This document shows positions 43,636-51,401 of a DNA stretch of 64,000 nt, piece after piece. This stretch comes from Nocardioides hwasunensis (GTDB taxonomy: Bacteria; Actinomycetota; Actinomycetes; Propionibacteriales; Nocardioidaceae). The stretch spans positions 496,001 through 560,000 of the forward strand of contig NZ_JACXYY010000001.1 of NCBI RefSeq assembly GCF_014779665.1. The letters are read 5' to 3'. Made by a program: the position numbers and the translations under genes. The notes under the pieces were generated by a model. The model was not told where the DNA came from and ran no database searches. It was given only the letters and a program-made list of their open reading frames with translations. How positions within the stretch are numbered: the first letter of the stretch is position 1; the number at the start of each line of letters is the position of its first letter.

Positions 43636-44550
43636 ATGGACCTCGACCTGCCTGCGGGCCTCACCCACCGTCCCCTGACCCTGGCCGACGCGCCGGCCGT
43701 CCTCGCTGCGATCGCCGCGGAGGAGGTCGTCGACCTCGGCGAGTCGACCATGACGCTGGAAGACGTCGAGTCCGACTGGCTGCGGCCCAGCTACGACATC
43801 GCGACCAGCACCGTGGGCGTCTTCGACGGAGACCAGCTGGTTGCCTACGCCGACCTCAGTGCGCCCAGCGTGGCCTACACCGCCGTGCTGCCTGACCACC
43901 AGGGCCGCGGGATCGGCACCGCACTGGCCGGCTGGGTGCAGGACCGTGCCCGTGCTGGCGGCTCCGACCGGGTGGGCTCCCAGATGCCCGAGGGCAGCGC
44001 CGCCGACCGGCTGATGCGTGACCTGGGCTACGAGGCCCTGTGGACCGCCTGGGACCTGGAGCTGCCCCCCGAGCGCGAGATCGTCGCCCGGCCGCTGCCT
44101 GACGGGGTCACCGTCTCCGACGCCTCGCCGTCGGACCGCGAGGCGGCCTGGACGCTGCTGGAGGACGCCTTCCTCGAGTGGTCGGACCGTGACCGGGTCT
44201 CGCTCGACGACTTCGGCGCGCGCATCTGGGGGCGGACCGGCTACGAGCCGTGGAACCTGCGCCTGGTCCGCGACGCCCGCGGTGAGCTGCTCGGCGCCAC
44301 CCACGTCCATCTCGCGGGCGGTGACGACGGGACCCCGTCGGCGTACGTCGCCAAGATCGCCGTCCGGCCGGACCAGCGAGGCCGCGGGCTCGCGCCGGCC
44401 ATGCTGGTCGACGCCTTCGCTCTCGCGCGAGCACACGGCGCGACACGGTCCTACCTCTCCACCGACACCCGCGCCGGCGCGCGCGGACTCTACGAGCGCG
44501 TCGGCATGGTCGTGACGTCGACCTGGGTGAACCGCAGCATCCGTCTCTAG
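43636..44550 (+). CDS. Tandem GNAT acetyltransferase
   Basis: A 304-residue protein with two GNAT domains. The first (about 8-145) has TAVLPDHQGRGIGTALAGWV; the second (about 155-304) has KIAVRPDQRGRGLAPAMLVD and the end GARGLYERVGMVVTSTWVNR. The layout is that of mycothiol synthase (MshD) and its relatives, but the distance from true MshD cannot be judged here. The start is set by site 4. ATG follows the -10 directly, so the mRNA is probably leaderless. Confidence 0.82.
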   Translation: MDLDLPAGLTHRPLTLADAPAVLAAIAAEEVVDLGESTMTLEDVESDWLRPSYDIATSTVGVFDGDQLVAYADLSAPSVAYTAVLPDHQGRGIGTALAGWVQDRARAGGSDRVGSQMPEGSAADRLMRDLGYEALWTAWDLELPPEREIVARPLPDGVTVSDASPSDREAAWTLLEDAFLEWSDRDRVSLDDFGARIWGRTGYEPWNLRLVRDARGELLGATHVHLAGGDDGTPSAYVAKIAVRPDQRGRGLAPAMLVDAFALARAHGATRSYLSTDTRAGARGLYERVGMVVTSTWVNRSIRL

Positions 44551-44641
44551 AGGCTGCGTGTCACCCGGCTTGCTGGTGCGCGGTCCCTCGGACCTGACGT
44601 CGCCGGGTGAGGCGAGCCGCCGCCGGACGTAGGCAGCGACC

Positions 44642-44685
44642 TGCAGGGCGATCGCAAGGTCGCCGCAAGGGCTGCCGGCCAGAGT
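44642..44685 (+). promoter_or_regulatory. Putative SARP operator and promoter (site 5)
   Basis: TGCAGGG (44642), CGCAAGG (44653) and CGCAAGG (44664) are 11 bp apart. CAGAGT (44680-44685) lies where the -10 is at the other sites and would give a start near 44692 and a 39-base leader with a ribosome binding site. Confidence 0.55.
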
Positions 44686-44730
44686 CGGGTCATCGGCCGA
44701 CCGGCTGACCTGACCGAAGGAATCACCGCC

Positions 44731-44853
44731 ATGGACACGATCCAGCACCACCGCCCGTTCCCGTCCCGCCGACGTCGCGGCGAGGAGTCCCGTCGCCTGA
44801 GGCGCGACATCACCCTGGAGATCGCGCTGCGCCGGCTCGACTTCCCTCGCTGA
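44731..44853 (+). CDS. Small basic protein (40 residues)
   Basis: ATG 44731 to TGA 44853 encodes a 40-residue protein with 11 Arg, mostly in two clusters (PSRRRRGEESRRLRRD) and a helical end (LEIALRRLDFPR). GAAGGA lies nine bases upstream, and three phased heptamers sit about 65-90 bases before the start. No family is recognised. It may bind nucleic acid or a membrane, or be an antisense-independent leader of the next gene. The clear ribosome binding site and promoter are the main support. Confidence 0.55.
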   Translation: MDTIQHHRPFPSRRRRGEESRRLRRDITLEIALRRLDFPR

Positions 44854-44892
44854 GAAGATGTCGGGAGCACCATGACGAGTGAGGAGAGGACG

Positions 44893-45546
44893 ATGGCACG
44901 AGGCGCCGACGAGCCGGACGGCCGTGGCCGCACCGGTCTCCACCTGACCGGGCGTGACCTGGACCGCAACCCGGACGTGGTGGTCCGCGACGTCGAGCTG
45001 CTGAGCTCGGACTGGTACGTGCTGCGCGCGACGACGTACGACATCAGGCGCGCGGACGGGGCGTGGCACACCGAGCGGCGCGAGACCTACGACCGGGGTG
45101 ACGGTGCGACGATCCTGCTCTACGACCTGGACCGCCGCACGGTGCTGCTGACCCGGCAGTTCCGCTACCCCGTCTACGTCAACGACCACCCCGACGGGAT
45201 GCTGCTGGAGACCCCGGCCGGCCTGATCGAGGAGGAGGACGGCGAGAGCGCGATGCGCCGCGAGACGCTGGAGGAGACCGGCGTCGAGGTCGGCGAGGTG
45301 GAGCGCCTCTTCGACCTCTACATGAGCCCCGGCTCGGTCACCGAGAAGCTGCTCTTCTTCGCCGCGCCCTACACCCGCGCCGACCTCTCGGGCACGCAGC
45401 ACGGCGTCGCCGACGAGGGCGAGCACATCGAGACCGTCGAGCTCGGCTTCGACGAGGCGCTCGCGGGCATCGGCACGACCATCGTCGACGCCAAGACGGT
45501 CATGCTGCTGCAGTGGGCGGCCCTGCGCGGTCCGTTCGCGCGCTGA
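44893..45546 (+). CDS. NudK-like Nudix hydrolase
   Basis: A 217-residue Nudix protein of the ADP-ribose/GDP-mannose pyrophosphatase group. N-terminal WYVLRATTYDIRRADG and YDRGDGATILLYDLDRRTVL match NudK. The Nudix box begins at AGLIEEEDGESAMRRE and ends LEETGVEVG; LYMSPGSVTEKLLFF follows. ATG 44893 is chosen because GAGGAG precedes it; ATG 44872 would add seven residues. It is convergent with dnaE2. Confidence 0.85.
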   Translation: MARGADEPDGRGRTGLHLTGRDLDRNPDVVVRDVELLSSDWYVLRATTYDIRRADGAWHTERRETYDRGDGATILLYDLDRRTVLLTRQFRYPVYVNDHPDGMLLETPAGLIEEEDGESAMRRETLEETGVEVGEVERLFDLYMSPGSVTEKLLFFAAPYTRADLSGTQHGVADEGEHIETVELGFDEALAGIGTTIVDAKTVMLLQWAALRGPFAR

Positions 45547-45561
45547 GCGAGGCCGTCGGCA

Positions 45562-45622
45562 ACACGTGTCCGAGATGCTGACCTCCGCGCAGCGATCCGA
45601 GGGCGACAGCTCGGACACGTGT
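45562..45622. other. 13-bp inverted repeat between convergent genes
   Basis: ACACGTGTCCGAG (45562-45574) is repeated inverted at 45610-45622 with a 35-base spacer; each arm also holds the palindrome ACACGTGT. It fills the gap between the NudK and dnaE2 stops. It may be a bidirectional terminator or a protein-binding pair. Confidence 0.5.
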
Positions 45623-45642
45623 CGGGGGTGGTGGTCGCAGGC

Positions 45643-48600
45643 TCAGCGGAAGTCACGTGAGGACGCCCGCGCCTGCAGCACGGCCCCCGCGCCGGGCACG
45701 ACGACGTCGATGCCCTCGACCCGGTCGGCGATGAGGTTGACGACACCCTCGTTGCGCTCGAGTCGGCCGCGGATGACCACCGCCACCCGGTTGCGGGCTG
45801 CCTGGCGGTGCGCCTTCATCACGCCGATCGAGCACACGACGTTGAGCATCCCGGTCTCGTCCTCGAGGTTGAGGAAGGTGACACCCATCGCGGTGCCGGG
45901 CCGCTGACGGTGGGTGATCAGCCCGCCGACGTGGACCCGGCGCCCCGACTCCGCGGTGTCGAGCTCGGCGACGGAGCGGACGCCGGCGCGGCGCAGCTCG
46001 TCGCGGAGGTGCTCGACCGGGTGGCGCTCCGGGGAGATCCCGGTGGCCCACAGGTCGGCGAGGGTGAGCTCCGGCTCGCTCATGCCCGGCAACGTCGGCG
46101 CGTCGGGTGCAGGCGTGGTGCCCGGCAGGTGACCGGAGCCCTCGGCGAACCCCGCCGCCCACAGCGCCTGGCGACGGTCGAGCCCCCAGGAGTCGAACGC
46201 TCCGGCGGTCGCCAGCGCCTCGAGCTGTGCGGACGTCAGGTCGGCGCGACGCGACAGGTCGGTCACTCCGGTGAAGGGCGCCTCGTCGCGCGCGGCGACG
46301 ATCCGGCGCGCCACGTCGAGCCCGATGCCCCGCACCGAGTCGAGACCGAGCCGGACGGCGAGCATGCCGTCACGCCGATGGGCCGGCACCGGGTCGGGGG
46401 TGCCCGGCACCCACTCGGTGCGGGTGGAGCGTGGCTCGCAGCAGCCGCCGAGCCCGGTGGCGGCGACCGGTCCCGCCACGAGGCCCTCCAGATCGGCCTG
46501 TGCTGCCGAGCGCACGACGTCGGGACGGCGTACGTCGACCCCGTGGCGGCGCGCGTCGCCGACCAGCGACTGCGGTGAGTAGAACCCCATCGGCTGGTTG
46601 CGCAGCAGGCCCGCGAGGAAGGCCGCGGGGTAGTGCAGCTTGAACCACGACGAGGCGTAGACCAGCAGTGCGAAGGACAGGGCGTGCGACTCGGCGAAGC
46701 CGAAGTTGGCGAAGGAGAGGATCTTGACGTAGATCGAGTCGGCCAGGTCGCCGGTGATGCCGCGGCGCTCCATGCCGGCGTAGAGCTTGGCCTTGACCGA
46801 CTCGATCCGCTCGACCCCGCGCTTGGAGCCCATCGCGCGACGCAGCAGGTCGGCGTCGTCGCGGCTGCAGTCGCCGAGAGTGACCGCCATCGCCATCAGC
46901 TGCTCCTGGAAGAGCGGCACCCCCTTGGTGCGCTCGAGCACCGGCACCAGCTCGGGGTGGTCGTAGGTCACCTCCTCCTGGCCGGTCGCGCGCCGGACGT
47001 AGGGGTGCACGGCACCGCCCTGGATGGGGCCGGGCCGGATCAGCGCGATCTCGATGGCGAGGTCGTAGAACTCGCGCGGCCGCAGCCGCGGCAGGGTGCC
47101 GATCTGGGCGCGGCTCTCGACCTGGAACACCCCGATCGAGTCGGCCCGGCAGAGCATGTCGTAGACGGCCGGTTCCTCCTTGGGCATCGTCGCGAGGTCC
47201 CACCGCTCACCGAGGTGGTCGCCGGCCAGCCGCATCATGTGGTCGAGCGCGCCGAGCATGCCGAGCCCGAGCAGGTCGAACTTCACCAGGCCCATCGACT
47301 CGCACGCGTCCTTGTCCCACTGCAGCACGGTGCGCTTGTCCATCCGGGCCCGCTCGATCGGGCACACCTCGCCGATCGGGCGCTCGGTCAGCACCATCCC
47401 GCCGGAGTGGATGCCGAGGTGGCGCGGCGCCCCCATCAGCTCCTCGGCCAGCGCCACCACCGCAGCCGGCACGTCGTGCGCGTCGGGATCGCCCATGTCG
47501 CCGGCGACGACCGACTTCCAGCCGTCGATCTGCTTGGACCAGGCGTCCTGCTGGCCAGGGGAGTGCCCGAGCGCCTTGGCGGCGTCGCGCACCGCCATCC
47601 GTGGCCGGTAGCTGATGACGTTGGCGACCTGGGCGGCGTTGCGGCGCCCGTAGGTGTCGTAGACCCACTGGATGACCTCCTCGCGCCGGTCGGAGTCGAA
47701 GTCGACGTCGATGTCGGGCTCCTCGTCGCGGTGGGCGGAGATGAAGCGCTCGAACGGCAGCTTGAAGAAGACGGCGTCGACCGCGGTGATGCCGAGCGCG
47801 AAGCAGACCGCGGAGCTCGCCGCCGACCCGCGGCCCTGGCAGAGGATGCCGCGCCCGCGGGCGAAGGCGACGATGTCGTGCACGATGACGAAGTAGCCGG
47901 CGAAGTCCTTCTCCGAGACGACCCGCAGCTCGTGCTCGAGGCGCTCGCGCGCGGCGGCCTCGTGGGGGACGCCGGCGTAGCGCTCGGCGAAGCCGCGCTC
48001 GGCCAGCACCCGCAGCCACGAGTCGGCGGTGTGTCCCTCGGGGATCTGCCGCTTGGGCAGCGCGGGGGAGGCCTTGCGGAGGTCGAAGGCGAGCTCGTCG
48101 GCGAGCGAGACGCTGCGCGCCACCGCCCGGGCGCCGAGCCCGTCGGGGTACGCCGCCAGCGCGGCGGCCGTCTCGTCACCGCTGCGCAGGTGGGCCGAGC
48201 CCGACAGGTCGAGCCAGCCGTCGAGGTCGGCGAGGCTGCGTCTGGCGCGCACGGCAGCCATCGCGGAGGCGAGCCGGTGGCCACGCGGCGTGGCGTGGTG
48301 GACGTTGCCCGCCGCGACGACGTCGAGCCCGTGCACCGCGGCCAACGAGGCGAGCGTGGCGTTGACGGTGTCGGCACCCGGTCGGGGTGAGAGCTCGACG
48401 AGCACGTGCTCGAGCCCGAACAGCGCGGTCAGCCGGTCGAGCTCGGCAGCCGCTGCCGACTCTCCGCCGCTGGCCAGCGCCTGACGGACGGTGCCCTTGC
48501 GGCACCCCGTCAGGACCGTCCAGTGCCCGCGACCGCGCTCGCCCAGCTCGTCGAGGTCGTAGACCGGTCGTCCCTTCTCGTCGCCACCGAGGTGGGCGTC

Positions 48601-49053
48601 GGTCATCGCCGCGGCCAGCCGGTGGTAGCCCTCGACACCGCGCGCCAGCACGAGCAGGTGGCTGCCCTCGGGGTCGGGCACGCCGTTCTGCGGGCCGGTG
48701 AGGCCGAGGGACAGCTCGGCACCGAAGACGGTGGGCAGGCCGTGCTCCGCTGCTGCCTCGGCCAGCATCGGGGCGCCGTAGAAGCCGTCGTGGTCGGTGA
48801 CGGCCAGCGCGTGCAGCCCGAGCCGCACCGCCTCCTCGACCAGCTCGGCCGGCGAGCTGGCCCCGTCGAGGAAGCTGAAGTGGCTGTGGCAGTGCAGCTC
48901 GGCGTAGGGCGTCACGTGGGCGGGTCGCTCGATCGCGCGCGCCTCCGCCCGTGCGTGCTTGCGCCGCGAGACCGGTGCGTCGTCGGCGCCCGGCAGGCCG
49001 CTGAGTCGGCGCTCGAGCTCCTTCCAGTGCATGGCGGGGTTGTTCCAGCCCAT
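45643..49053 (-). CDS. dnaE2: Error-prone DNA polymerase DnaE2
   Basis: C-family polymerase for damage-induced translesion synthesis and mutagenesis. The 1136-residue protein has a PHP domain (ELHCHSHFSFLDGASSPAEL), palm Asp residues in PDIDVDFDSDRREE, finger motif GRGSAASSAVCFALG, and a C-terminal OB fold (VHVGGLITHRQRPGTAMG). It is shorter than DnaE1 and ends without the replicase tail. It is the last gene of the imuA'-imuB-dnaE2 operon, 27 bases after imuB, under a LexA box. Confidence 0.96.
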   Translation of the reverse strand: MGWNNPAMHWKELERRLSGLPGADDAPVSRRKHARAEARAIERPAHVTPYAELHCHSHFSFLDGASSPAELVEEAVRLGLHALAVTDHDGFYGAPMLAEAAAEHGLPTVFGAELSLGLTGPQNGVPDPEGSHLLVLARGVEGYHRLAAAMTDAHLGGDEKGRPVYDLDELGERGRGHWTVLTGCRKGTVRQALASGGESAAAAELDRLTALFGLEHVLVELSPRPGADTVNATLASLAAVHGLDVVAAGNVHHATPRGHRLASAMAAVRARRSLADLDGWLDLSGSAHLRSGDETAAALAAYPDGLGARAVARSVSLADELAFDLRKASPALPKRQIPEGHTADSWLRVLAERGFAERYAGVPHEAAARERLEHELRVVSEKDFAGYFVIVHDIVAFARGRGILCQGRGSAASSAVCFALGITAVDAVFFKLPFERFISAHRDEEPDIDVDFDSDRREEVIQWVYDTYGRRNAAQVANVISYRPRMAVRDAAKALGHSPGQQDAWSKQIDGWKSVVAGDMGDPDAHDVPAAVVALAEELMGAPRHLGIHSGGMVLTERPIGEVCPIERARMDKRTVLQWDKDACESMGLVKFDLLGLGMLGALDHMMRLAGDHLGERWDLATMPKEEPAVYDMLCRADSIGVFQVESRAQIGTLPRLRPREFYDLAIEIALIRPGPIQGGAVHPYVRRATGQEEVTYDHPELVPVLERTKGVPLFQEQLMAMAVTLGDCSRDDADLLRRAMGSKRGVERIESVKAKLYAGMERRGITGDLADSIYVKILSFANFGFAESHALSFALLVYASSWFKLHYPAAFLAGLLRNQPMGFYSPQSLVGDARRHGVDVRRPDVVRSAAQADLEGLVAGPVAATGLGGCCEPRSTRTEWVPGTPDPVPAHRRDGMLAVRLGLDSVRGIGLDVARRIVAARDEAPFTGVTDLSRRADLTSAQLEALATAGAFDSWGLDRRQALWAAGFAEGSGHLPGTTPAPDAPTLPGMSEPELTLADLWATGISPERHPVEHLRDELRRAGVRSVAELDTAESGRRVHVGGLITHRQRPGTAMGVTFLNLEDETGMLNVVCSIGVMKAHRQAARNRVAVVIRGRLERNEGVVNLIADRVEGIDVVVPGAGAVLQARASSRDFR

Positions 49054-49080
49054 CAGCGCACCACCCCGACGGCCGGGCGC

Positions 49081-50682
49081 TCAGTCATAGCCGGCCTCCA
49101 GCGACCAGCCCTCGGGCGAGCGGAGCAGGAGCCAGGCCCGTCCGTCGGCACCCACGACCTGGAAGCGGGCGCTGGGCCCACTCCCGCCCGACCACCAGCC
49201 CTCGTCGGTCGGCCACGGCCCGGCCCATGCCGTCACCGGCTGCCACGGCAGGCCTGGCCCGCCGCTGACGACGCCGTCACCGCCGACGCGGAAGCGCCGC
49301 GGCTCGCCGGTGACGACCCCGCGATCGGTGACCCGCACCTCGCGCCCGGCGTCGTCGACGACCTCGGCGACCGGCGGTGTCGCGAACACCCGCACCGGCG
49401 CCGGGCCCGGCACCCGACCGGGCCAGGGCCGGTCGACGGGACGCAGGTCGACCGCCCGCTCCCCCCAGGGCACCAGTGCCTGCCGCGCCGCAGGGCTGCG
49501 ACCGCCCTGCAGCACCGGACGGCGCACGGCGTCGAAGCCGACCATGCCCTGCACCCGGGCCACGCCCCGCTCGACGAGGTCGTCGGAGGCCGCCCCCCAC
49601 AGCGCCTCCCCGTGGGCGGCCGCCGGCTCGACGACCTCGGGCACGAACCGGATCCGCTCGATCGGCGCCCGCACCCGGCCGACGTCCTTGCGTGCGCGCA
49701 GCGAGCTGCCGGCACCGCTCGTGGACCCGGCTCCCTGCAGCTGCCAGTGCACCCGGTCGACCAAGTCGCGGGCGGCGAAGTGGCGCGGGTGCAGCCAGGT
49801 GCGTGACGAGCAGACGACGGCATCGGACTCGGCCTCGATGCGCACGCCGGTAGCGACGAGCTGGTGGTGGGCCAGCTGGGTCAGGAACCGCTCCGTGGTC
49901 GTGCGCACGCTGAAGGTGATCGCCTCGACAGAGTCGAGCGGAGGCTCGAAGACCACGTCGGCCTCGAGCTCGGGTGGAGGGGTGCGCGCGGCGAAGAGCG
50001 CAGGGTCCTCGCCACGCGCGCGACGCCACACGGTCGCGCCGTAGGCGCCGAGCCGGTGCTGGACGGCGTCGCCCGGCAGGTCGGCGAGTGCACCGAGCGT
50101 GTGGAGCCCCAGCCTCTGGAGGAGGCTGACCAGGTCGCGGCCCTGCGGCCCGTCCTGCTGCAGGACGTGCACCGGCAGAGGGCCGAGGAACGGCGCGGCG
50201 CCACCGACGGGGACGATCTCCCACCCCTGGACGCCGGCGGTGCGGGCCGCCTGCTCGGCGGTGAAGAGGTCGTCGGCGATCCCGATGCGGACGTCCCACA
50301 CGTCGGCCTCGACGAGGGCCTGGCAGACCGTGGCGGCGGCGTCGGACTCGGTGCCGTACCAGCTGCCGGGCGCGCGGACGGCCAGCAGGCCGGGACGCAG
50401 CGCTGCCACCCCGGGACGCAGAGCCTCCACGACGCCCAGCACCGGCTCGAAGGCCCGGGCGTCACGATCGGGGTTGGCGGGGAGCAGCACCAGGTCGGGA
50501 CACCGGGACTGGGCGTCACGACGTCTCTGCCCACGGCGCACGCCCTCGGTGCGGGCCGGGCCGTTGCACACCTCGACGACGTTGGCGGAGAGGACCGCGG
50601 CGGGGGAGCGCCGCGACCGCTCGGCCTCGTCGAGCGCGGCGACCACCGACCAGTCGGGGCACCACACCACCATCACCCTCAT
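49081..50682 (-). CDS. imuB: ImuB, catalytically inactive Y-family polymerase
   Basis: Scaffold of the DnaE2 mutasome. The 533-residue protein has a Y-family fold but the catalytic acidic motif is missing: the N terminus reads MVVWCPDWSVVAALDEAER where active enzymes have DxDxFF. A helix-hairpin-helix (LGLHTLGALADLPGDAVQHR) is present. QALVPWG (401-407) resembles the mycobacterial ImuB clamp-binding motif. ATG 50682 gives the family start; an upstream in-frame extension is non-conserved. It lies 19 bases after imuA'. Confidence 0.93.
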   Translation of the reverse strand: MRVMVVWCPDWSVVAALDEAERSRRSPAAVLSANVVEVCNGPARTEGVRRGQRRRDAQSRCPDLVLLPANPDRDARAFEPVLGVVEALRPGVAALRPGLLAVRAPGSWYGTESDAAATVCQALVEADVWDVRIGIADDLFTAEQAARTAGVQGWEIVPVGGAAPFLGPLPVHVLQQDGPQGRDLVSLLQRLGLHTLGALADLPGDAVQHRLGAYGATVWRRARGEDPALFAARTPPPELEADVVFEPPLDSVEAITFSVRTTTERFLTQLAHHQLVATGVRIEAESDAVVCSSRTWLHPRHFAARDLVDRVHWQLQGAGSTSGAGSSLRARKDVGRVRAPIERIRFVPEVVEPAAAHGEALWGAASDDLVERGVARVQGMVGFDAVRRPVLQGGRSPAARQALVPWGERAVDLRPVDRPWPGRVPGPAPVRVFATPPVAEVVDDAGREVRVTDRGVVTGEPRRFRVGGDGVVSGGPGLPWQPVTAWAGPWPTDEGWWSGGSGPSARFQVVGADGRAWLLLRSPEGWSLEAGYD

Positions 50683-50701
50683 CGCCTCTGCGCCCCGCGG
50701 C

Positions 50702-51370
50702 TCATCCGGAGGCCCGGTGGATCTCCCGCACCGGTGTCGCCACCACCTCGCGCGCTCCCGGCCACGCCAGGTCGGTGCGCTGCGGAGGGCGGGCACCCCG
50801 GCGCACGACGAGGCGGGCACGGCGCTCCTCCAGCTGCCCCGTGCCGGACGCGGGGCCGCGCCAGCTCGACCCCTCGACGCTCAGGCGGGCCTCCGCGCGG
50901 GGCCAGTCGCCGTGCACGACCAGCACTGCCGAGCGGGTGCGCAGACGGGAGTCGAGGATGCCGGCCGTGCGCTCGTCGACCGTCGCAGGAGGGCGCAGCA
51001 CGACCAGCCGGAGCACGTCGACCAGTGCCGCGGTGACCTCCAGCCAGTGCTCGCCCGGGTCGGGGACCACGACCGTGCGGGACAGCTCGATCCCGAGCTC
51101 GGCCGCCGCCTCCGCTCCGAAGTCGGCGCAGCCCGCGAAGCCGATCCACTCACCGGCCTGCGAGGCGCCCGCGGCCAGCGCGAGCGCCAGCGAGGCCGAG
51201 TCCACGGCGTAGGCTGCCCCTGCGTGCAGCGGCACCAGCCCGGCCAGTCCGGGCAGGGTCGGCACGGGCTCGCCGGCCGGCTTGCGCTCCATCGCGGCGA
51301 CCCGCTCGCGCAGCTGCTCGACCACCGATCGGGCCGGGTCGAGGGCGGCGACGGAGCGGGCGGACGACAT
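50702..51370 (-). CDS. imuA': ImuA' mutasome protein
   Basis: RecA-fold accessory protein of the ImuA'-ImuB-DnaE2 mutasome, 222 residues. GLVPLHAGAAYAVDSASLAL is followed by a RecA-like core (GEWIGFAGCADFG, RTVVVPDPGEHWLEVTAALV, then VLRLVVLRPPATVDERTAG) without a proper Walker A, as expected for ImuA'. The ATG at 51370 is 11 bases from a perfect SOS box. It starts the operon. Confidence 0.9.
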   Translation of the reverse strand: MSSARSVAALDPARSVVEQLRERVAAMERKPAGEPVPTLPGLAGLVPLHAGAAYAVDSASLALALAAGASQAGEWIGFAGCADFGAEAAAELGIELSRTVVVPDPGEHWLEVTAALVDVLRLVVLRPPATVDERTAGILDSRLRTRSAVLVVHGDWPRAEARLSVEGSSWRGPASGTGQLEERRARLVVRRGARPPQRTDLAWPGAREVVATPVREIHRASG

Positions 51371-51380
51371 GGCTCCATGA

Positions 51381-51396
51381 TCGAACAGGTGTTCGA
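51381..51396. promoter_or_regulatory. LexA (SOS) box of the mutasome operon
   Basis: TCGAACAGGTGTTCGA, a perfect TCGAAC-N4-GTTCGA palindrome, the actinobacterial LexA site. It sits 11 bases upstream of imuA' and fills half of the 31-base gap to the PAP2 gene. Confidence 0.92.
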
Positions 51397-51401
51397 ACGA
51401 G

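Noticed and set aside
43636..44550. Naming the tandem GNAT gene mshD
   Set aside because: Two GNAT domains fit, but many other tandem GNATs share the layout, and MshD-specific residues cannot be confirmed by eye.
44551..44641. GGCAGC at 44632 as another SARP heptamer
   Set aside because: It is one base off the 11-bp register of the following repeats.
35829..44853. The SARP locus as an antibiotic biosynthesis cluster
   Set aside because: There are no polyketide synthase, peptide synthetase, terpene or ribosomal-peptide enzymes; the short basic peptide has no modification enzyme next to it.
49081..50682. ImuB as an active Y-family (DinB) polymerase
   Set aside because: The catalytic acidic residues at the N terminus are missing and the operon context is that of the mutasome scaffold.
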